Source: Hyphomicrobiales bacterium
Lineage (GTDB): Bacteria; Pseudomonadota; Alphaproteobacteria; Rhizobiales; Xanthobacteraceae
Assembly (NCBI GenBank): GCA_016185205.1
Contig: JACPOA010000019.1
Coordinates: 62,001-126,000 of the forward strand
Direction of reading: 5' to 3'
Length of the DNA: 64,000 nt
Part shown: piece after piece, positions 58,614-64,000 of the stretch
How the letters are laid out: the number at the start of each line of letters is the position of its first letter
Numbering within the stretch: the first letter of the stretch is position 1
Translations under genes and position numbers: made by a program
The notes under the pieces: model-generated
Seen by the model: only the letters and a program-made list of their open reading frames with translations
Told to the model about the DNA's origin: nothing
The model's database searches: none

Positions 58614-59393
58614 TCAAAACGCGCCCGGGAACAGGCCACCGTCGATCAGCAGATTCTGCCCGGTGATGTAGCCGGCCCGGCTCGAGCACAGGAACGCGCA
58701 GGCCGCGCCGAACTCGGCCGGCTCGCCGAAACGCTTGGCCGGGATGGTGGCGGCGCGGGCGGCGGCGGCCGCTTCGAGCGTGATGCCCTTGGCCTCGGCC
58801 GCCTTGCCGAGCGTGGCGCGCAAGCGGTCGGTGTCGAAGGCGCCCGGCAGGATGTTGTTGATGGTGACGTTCTTGTCGGCCACGGTGCGGGCGACGCCGG
58901 CGAGGAACGCGGTCAGGCCGGCGCGGGCGCCCGACGAAAGGTCTAGCCCGGCGAGCGGCGCCTTCACCGCGCCCGAGGTGATGTTGACGATGCGGCCGAA
59001 GCGGCGCGCCAGCATCGGGTCGATCACCTTCTGGATCAGCTCGATGGCGACGATCATGTTGGCGGTGACGCCGTCGAGCATCTGCTGACGCGACAGCTCG
59101 CGGAAATCGCGCAGCGGCGGCCCGGCATTGTTGTTGATCAGGATATCGGGCTGCGGGCAGGCGGCGAGCAGCGCCTTCTGGCCTTCGGGCGTCGCGACGT
59201 CGGCGGCGACCGCGATGATCTTGCCGCCGGCGATCTGGCCGAGCTCGGCGGCGGTGGCGGCCAGCGTCTTGCCGTCGCGGCCGTTGATCACGACCTCGCA
59301 GCCGGCTTCGAGCAGCGCGCGCGCGCAGGCCTTGCCGAGCCCGCGGCTCGACGCGCAGACGATGGCCTTGCGGCCGGCTAATCCGAGATCCAT
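58614..59393 (-). CDS. SDR family oxidoreductase
   Basis: AIVCASSRGLGKACARALLEAG, NNAGPPLRDF, GQNLLIDGGLFPG. Confidence 0.93.
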   Translation of the reverse strand: MDLGLAGRKAIVCASSRGLGKACARALLEAGCEVVINGRDGKTLAATAAELGQIAGGKIIAVAADVATPEGQKALLAACPQPDILINNNAGPPLRDFRELSRQQMLDGVTANMIVAIELIQKVIDPMLARRFGRIVNITSGAVKAPLAGLDLSSGARAGLTAFLAGVARTVADKNVTINNILPGAFDTDRLRATLGKAAEAKGITLEAAAAARAATIPAKRFGEPAEFGAACAFLCSSRAGYITGQNLLIDGGLFPGAF

Positions 59394-59563
59394 GGGGGGT
59401 CCTCTTCAGGCGGAGAGCGTGTTTCGGCGCGAGTGTTAGGGGCAGGGCAGGCGAGGCGTCAAGGGCAGGTGCGTAAATCTAGGCGAGTCGCGGTCGTGAG
59501 AGTTACAAGGGAAGAAAGCACGCCCTTGCCCCGGCGCGCATCGCGGCGCTAGCCTTGGCCCGC

Positions 59564-60550
59564 ATGAGCGTCTTCGACAAAATCGCTCCCTCCGCCGCCG
59601 ATATCGAGGCGGCCGCCAAACGGATGGCCGGCGTGGCGGTGCGCACGCCGCTGATCAACGCGCCGGTGCTCGACGAGCGCGTCGGCGCGCGCGTGTTCCT
59701 CAAGGCCGAGACGCTGCAGCGCACCGGCTCGTTCAAATTCCGCGGCGCCTATAACAGGATTTCCTCGATCCCGCCCGAGCGGCGCTCCGCCGGGGTGGTG
59801 GCCTATTCGTCGGGCAATCATGCGCAGGGCGTGGCGGCGGCCGCGCGCCTCTTGGGCATGCGCGCCACCATCGTGATGCCGTCCGATGCGCCGCGGCTCA
59901 AGCGCGAGCGCACCTTAGCGCTCGGCGCCGAGATCGTGCCCTATGACCGCAATACGGAAGACCGCGCCGCCATCGCTGCGAGGCTCGTGGCCGCGCGCGG
60001 CGCCACGCTGGTGCCGCCTTACGACGATCCGCTGATCATCGCCGGGCAGGGCACCATCGGGCGCGAGATCGTCGAGGATCTCGGGCAACTTTTGCTCGAG
60101 CCCGAGATCGTGGTGGTGGGCGCCTCCGGCGGCGGGCTGGCCGCCGGCATCTCGCTCGGCGTCAAATTGCGCGTGCCGTCGGCGAAATTCTACACCGTCG
60201 AGCCGGAGGGTTTCGACGACACGTTGCGCTCGTTCGCCAGCGGCAAGCGCGAGGCCAATGCGCGCATGAGCGGCACCATCTGCGACGCGCTGATGACCAA
60301 CACGCCGGGCGAGCTGACCTTTCCGATCAATCGCGAGCTGATCGGCGCCGGCCTCACCGCCAGCGATACGCAAGTGGCGGCCGCGGTGCGCTTTGCCTTC
60401 GAGGAATTGAAACTGGTGGTGGAGCCGGGCGGCGCCATCGGGCTGGCCGCGCTGCTGGCAGGCTCGCTCGATGTCAAGGGCAAGGTGGTGGTGGCCATCC
60501 TGTCGGGCGGCAATGTCGACGCGGATTTGTTTGCGAAGCTGATTAGCTAA
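59564..60550 (+). CDS. Threonine/serine dehydratase-like PLP enzyme
   Basis: RTGSFKFRGAYNRISSI (PLP Lys), YSSGNHAQGVAAAARLLG, ASGGGLAAGISLGVK. Confidence 0.93.
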   Translation: MSVFDKIAPSAADIEAAAKRMAGVAVRTPLINAPVLDERVGARVFLKAETLQRTGSFKFRGAYNRISSIPPERRSAGVVAYSSGNHAQGVAAAARLLGMRATIVMPSDAPRLKRERTLALGAEIVPYDRNTEDRAAIAARLVAARGATLVPPYDDPLIIAGQGTIGREIVEDLGQLLLEPEIVVVGASGGGLAAGISLGVKLRVPSAKFYTVEPEGFDDTLRSFASGKREANARMSGTICDALMTNTPGELTFPINRELIGAGLTASDTQVAAAVRFAFEELKLVVEPGGAIGLAALLAGSLDVKGKVVVAILSGGNVDADLFAKLIS

Positions 60551-61490
60551 ACAGCGCGAGGCGCTCCTCGTCGCTCAGCGCCATGATGTGCGCGAGCGGG
60601 TCGGCCGGCGGCGGCAGCGTGAGTTCGAACGCCGCAGGTGGCGACACGGCGGCGGTCTCGGTCACCACCGTCGCGACGACGGCAGGCTCGGCAACAGCCG
60701 GCTCAACCGCCGCCGGTGTCGCCGGCGCGCCGTCGAACAGATTGACCTCAGGAATGATCGCGACGCTGCGCTGAGGCAGATCAGGCGCAGGCGAAGTTAT
60801 GTCCTGCTCCGGCGGCGCGATCGCATGCTGTTGTTTTGTTTGTGCATGATCTTGTCCGAAAACCGGTTCCCATCCCCGATCGGGGTCGAGGACATGCTTT
60901 TCGGGATCATGCACGAGTGCGATGGGAGGCTGCGGCCCACCGGCGGCGGGCGCGGGGATCGGCAGTTCCGGCTCGTCGGCGCGCGGCACCACCGCGAGAT
61001 GCGAACGCGCGGCCTCCACGACCGGGTCGTCCGCCAGCTCTTTGTCCATCAAGACCAGCGCGGCCACTTCGGGCGGCAATGCGGATTGCGCGCGCGTCGG
61101 TTCGACGATGCTCTCGATGCGGTGCTGCACGAAGCCGATCAACGCCGCCAGCTTGGCCGCCTTGATGGCGGCGGCGCCGGCGTCGATCGCCGGCTGCGCG
61201 CCGCGCATCGCCGCCAGCAGCGCGCGCAATTCCTGCCGGATGCGGTCGGCCTCCGCGCTCGCGCTCTGGCGCGCGACCTGCGCCTCCAGCCGGTCGAGCG
61301 CGGCCAGCACCGTCGCGGTGTCGGCATGGCGGTTGCGCCGGGCATATTCGGCGAGAAAGGCGCGGCCGCGCGCGCTCGCCTCCAGCGCCGCGCAAAACGC
61401 CCGGTAGTCCGGCTCGCTCAGCGCGACCTCCGGCAACGGCGCCAGCACCTCATTGGCCAAGACTTGGTTGGTGGAGACCTCGTTCGGCAT
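60543..61490 (-). CDS. Hypothetical protein with a repeat-encoded segment
   Basis: MPNEVSTNQVLANEVLAPLPEVALSEPDYRAFCAALEASARGRAFLAEYARRN..; contains VHDPEKHVLDPDRGWEPVFGQDHAQ. Confidence 0.68.
   Translation of the reverse strand: MPNEVSTNQVLANEVLAPLPEVALSEPDYRAFCAALEASARGRAFLAEYARRNRHADTATVLAALDRLEAQVARQSASAEADRIRQELRALLAAMRGAQPAIDAGAAAIKAAKLAALIGFVQHRIESIVEPTRAQSALPPEVAALVLMDKELADDPVVEAARSHLAVVPRADEPELPIPAPAAGGPQPPIALVHDPEKHVLDPDRGWEPVFGQDHAQTKQQHAIAPPEQDITSPAPDLPQRSVAIIPEVNLFDGAPATPAAVEPAVAEPAVVATVVTETAAVSPPAAFELTLPPPADPLAHIMALSDEERLALFS
60842..60914. repeat. Palindromic repeat (gtgcatgatc..ccgaaaa..ccccgatcgggg..ttttcgg..gatcatgcac) inside a CDS
   Basis: Perfect 10-bp terminal inverted repeats, nested CCGAAAA/TTTTCGG, central palindrome CCCCGATCGGGG (60874-60885); shares gcatgatcccgaaaag and accggtttcg modules with 20569-20618. 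Confidence 0.92.
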
Positions 61491-61531
61491 GGACCTGTTA
61501 TGAATCGTGCGACTTGATTCGGCCAGCACCT

Positions 61532-62704
61532 ATGATCGCGGACGACCGGCACCTGAGAATAGGCTTCGCGCCGCGTCTGGCGGCGCTGTATGCGGCGTTT
61601 TTCATCGTCGCCGGCATCGCGCAGCCGTTCTTCCCGGTCTGGCTGAAGGCCAAGGGGCTCGACCCCGGCACCATCGGCCTGGTGCTGGCCATGCCGATGC
61701 TGCTGCGCATGCTGGCGATCCCGGTGGTCACCCGCCAGGCCGACCGCCGCGACGCCCTGCGCGCCGCCATCATCGTGACCAGTGGCTTGAGCGTCGCCGG
61801 CTACGCCCTGGTCGGCCTGGCCGAAGGCGCGACCGCGATCCTGCTCGCCTATGCGCTGGCCTCGCTCGTCATCACGCCCATCATGCCGCTGACGGAGACC
61901 TATGCCTTCAAGGGGCTCGGCGCACTTGGCCGCGCCTATGGGCCGGTGCGGCTGTGGGGCTCGGCGACCTTCATCCTCGGCACTTTCGCGGCCGGCTTTG
62001 CCGCCGACGTGATCCCGGCGCGCCATCTGATCTGGCTGATCGTGGCGGCGAGCGCGCTCACTGCGCTCACCGCCTGCGGACTGGCGCCGCTGGCGACGCC
62101 GGCGCCGAGCGCGAGCGAGCCGCCGCCGGTGCGCAAGCGCCTGCTGCGCGATCCCGCCTTCCTCGCCGTGCTGGCGGCAGCCAGCCTGATCCAGGCCAGC
62201 CACGCGGTGTTCTACGGCTTCTCGGCGCTGGAATGGCGCGCCAACGGTTTGGACGGCACCACCATCGCGGCGTTGTGGGGACTGGGCGTGATCGCGGAGA
62301 TCGTGCTGTTCGCGTTCTCGGGCCGGCTGCCGGCGTTTTTCCAGCCGATCGTGCTGCTGATGGTAGGCAGCGTCGGCGGCACGCTGCGCTGGGCCGGCAT
62401 GGCGCTCGATCCGCCGACCGCGGCGCTGCCCTGGCTGCAACTGCTGCACGCGCTGTCGTTCGGCGCCACCCATCTCGGTGCGCTCACTTATCTCGCGCGC
62501 AATACGCCGGCCGGGCAGAACGCGACCGCGCAAGGCTACCTTGCGATCGCGCTCGGCGCAGCCATGGCCGGCAGCATGGGATTGTCGGGCGTGCTGTACG
62601 CGGCGTTCGGCAACTTCGCCTATGCGGCGATGGCGCTAGCGGCGATCGCTGGCGGCGCTTGCGCGTTCGTCGCGCAGCGGGCGCGACGCGTAGCCGCGCA
62701 CTGA
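61532..62704 (+). CDS. MFS transporter (phenylpropionate/HcaT-like)
   Basis: LRIGFAPRLAALYAAFFIVAGIAQPFFPVWLKAKGLDPGTIGLVLAMPMLLRMLA; 12-TM-type hydrophobicity. Confidence 0.88.
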   Translation: MIADDRHLRIGFAPRLAALYAAFFIVAGIAQPFFPVWLKAKGLDPGTIGLVLAMPMLLRMLAIPVVTRQADRRDALRAAIIVTSGLSVAGYALVGLAEGATAILLAYALASLVITPIMPLTETYAFKGLGALGRAYGPVRLWGSATFILGTFAAGFAADVIPARHLIWLIVAASALTALTACGLAPLATPAPSASEPPPVRKRLLRDPAFLAVLAAASLIQASHAVFYGFSALEWRANGLDGTTIAALWGLGVIAEIVLFAFSGRLPAFFQPIVLLMVGSVGGTLRWAGMALDPPTAALPWLQLLHALSFGATHLGALTYLARNTPAGQNATAQGYLAIALGAAMAGSMGLSGVLYAAFGNFAYAAMALAAIAGGACAFVAQRARRVAAH

Positions 62705-63160
62705 GCGCGTCTGCACGCGCTGCGTCGGCTGGTCGCAGCTCGCCACGATGCCGTCGAGGTCGCGGCCTTGCAGATAGATCATCTTGCGCGACAGGCCGCC
62801 GTGCCGGCTGATCCACCGCCGCACGTGCGCCGGATAGATATTCCACAACGCCTGCGTGCCCATCGGGCTGGTGACCGGGCGGCCGTCGCTGTCCGGCATC
62901 CAGGCGGCGTGGAAGCCGAAGCGCGCGCGCGGCGTCGCGCATACGCGCGAGCGTGGCACCAGGCCGAGCACCAGCGTGCAGGCCGACAGGCAGTTGCCGT
63001 CGATGACGACGCGTTCGCCGGACGAGCGCACCTGGGCGAAGGTTTGCAGGTAGTGGCCGATCTGGCCGCCGCGATCCTCGGCAATGCGCATGGTCGCCGA
63101 TGCCGACGTCGCGCTTAACGCCAGCAACGCGGCGCAGAGCAGCAACCCCCGAATACGCAT
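62636..63160 (-). CDS. Secreted conserved hypothetical protein, possibly ClpP/crotonase-like
   Basis: Signal peptide LLCAALLALSATSASA; GERVVIDGNCLSACTLVLGLVPRSRVCATPRARFGFHAAW. C-terminus overlaps the convergent MFS gene. Confidence 0.66.
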   Translation of the reverse strand: MRIRGLLLCAALLALSATSASATMRIAEDRGGQIGHYLQTFAQVRSSGERVVIDGNCLSACTLVLGLVPRSRVCATPRARFGFHAAWMPDSDGRPVTSPMGTQALWNIYPAHVRRWISRHGGLSRKMIYLQGRDLDGIVASCDQPTQRVQTRSVRGYASRPLRDERASAASDRR

Positions 63161-63334
63161 GACCCCCCCGTCCCCGTTATCGGTCTCACGCCGAATCCGG
63201 CCTGGCTATTTTGACGCAAGTGTAGGCCGAAGACTGGGTCGACGGAAAGGATTGGTTAACCAAAAAAGCGGGGATATTTCGTGAACAAATTCAGGCGGTA
63301 GTGAAAAGCCGCAGGGCTTACGAATGGAACTTTG

Positions 63335-63550
63335 TCAGTGCACGGACTGGTTTTTGTCGTCCGTGGGTGGGGCCATGGCCGCCGCGAGGTCGCATTCCGC
63401 CGCCAGCTTCTCGAGCTCGGCCGCGGTCTCCTCATGCCAGCTCTGGCGCGCGATCTGCCGGCAGAGCAGGGCATGCGCGAGCAGGCGTTCGGCGAGTTGC
63501 GAGGATGGCGTCATCGGGTTCAAGCGGCGTTTCGTGAACAGGGGCGTCAA
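63335..63550 (-). CDS. Small hypothetical helical protein
   Basis: MTPSSQLAERLLAHALLCRQIARQSWHEETAAELEKLAAECDLAAAM; plausible but unsupported by family. Confidence 0.5.
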   Translation of the reverse strand: MTPLFTKRRLNPMTPSSQLAERLLAHALLCRQIARQSWHEETAAELEKLAAECDLAAAMAPPTDDKNQSVH

Positions 63551-63654
63551 CGGTGCATTTATGAACGCAACCGGACACAGCGGCTTTGATGAATATCAAT
63601 CGATAGCAAGGTGGTTATTGGATTTCGTATTGGCAGCGCAGATTTAAGCCGTTT

Positions 63655-63680
63655 AATTTGTGCAGAAAACTGCACGAATT
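63655..63680. repeat. Inverted repeat aatttGTGCAGaaaaCTGCACgaatt upstream of the last ORF
   Basis: Perfect GTGCAG/CTGCAC arms with AATT flanks. Confidence 0.6.
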
Positions 63681-63894
63681 TCAGGACGCTAGGATGGTCA
63701 CTGATACGATAAATCGCCATTGGGAGTCATTTTTGACCCCTTACATTTGCAATTAACTGCAATATTTTTTAGGTGTTGCAAGGAAACCTTTAATGATTTC
63801 AAGTATTTAATATTCTGGACGATCCACGGGTTGTGGACAAAAACTTAACGAATCCCTAAGTTTGCCCTACGGCTCGGGGGAGAGGCGGTGCGTC

Positions 63895-64000
63895 ATGAAC
63901 AACATCGATGACTTGGAAATTTACATTTCCCGTAGTGGTAGAAAATGGCTTGCCGCTACTGCCACATCTCCCTATTTTTGCTTCGAGGCCGATTCGGAGC
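63895..64000 (+). CDS. Start of a CDS truncated by the window end
   Basis: MNNIDDLEIYISRSGRKWLAATATSPYFCFEADSE.. remains open to base 64000. Confidence 0.42.
   Translation, partial: MNNIDDLEIYISRSGRKWLAATATSPYFCFEADSE

Noticed and set aside
1-64000. CRISPR array, IS element, integrase, tRNA or rRNA
   Set aside because: No regularly spaced direct-repeat array, transposase/integrase motif or recognisable tRNA/rRNA sequence was seen on reading.

Overview
GC-rich alphaproteobacterial chromosomal window, Rhizobiales/Bradyrhizobiaceae-like by repeats and gene content (inference). No rRNA, tRNA, CRISPR array or recognisable IS element was found. Main blocks: (1) about 1-26.6 kb, a surface-polysaccharide locus: tandem TIGR04325 methyltransferase-like proteins, glycosyltransferases, an ABC exporter, DegT aminotransferases, rfbC, an FdtA-like cupin, epimerases, asnB, a TviB-like dehydrogenase, gmd, a Gfo/Idh/MocA oxidoreductase, sulfate-activation cysD/cysNC, DUF2061 and manC, plus an internally deleted rfbB remnant; (2) murJ, an RND pump translationally coupled to a molybdopterin dehydrogenase and two cytochromes c, and a DMT transporter; (3) a TPP riboswitch followed by thiM-thiE-thiD; (4) a TRAP-type binding-protein gene whose 3' end occurs three times, bracketing a defence island (PemK toxin/antitoxin, an hsdR 5' fragment, an intact type IIG-like R-M gene); (5) an Hsp20 gene preceded by a ROSE-type RNA thermometer, an orphan GTA-like terminase, a ParDE module and housekeeping genes. 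The two most interesting signals are the layered R-M island flanked by copies of one gene's 3' end, and three different palindromic repeat families lying in-frame inside protein-coding genes (terminase-small-like protein, ParE toxin, hypothetical protein). All calls come from reading the sequence; no database search was run.
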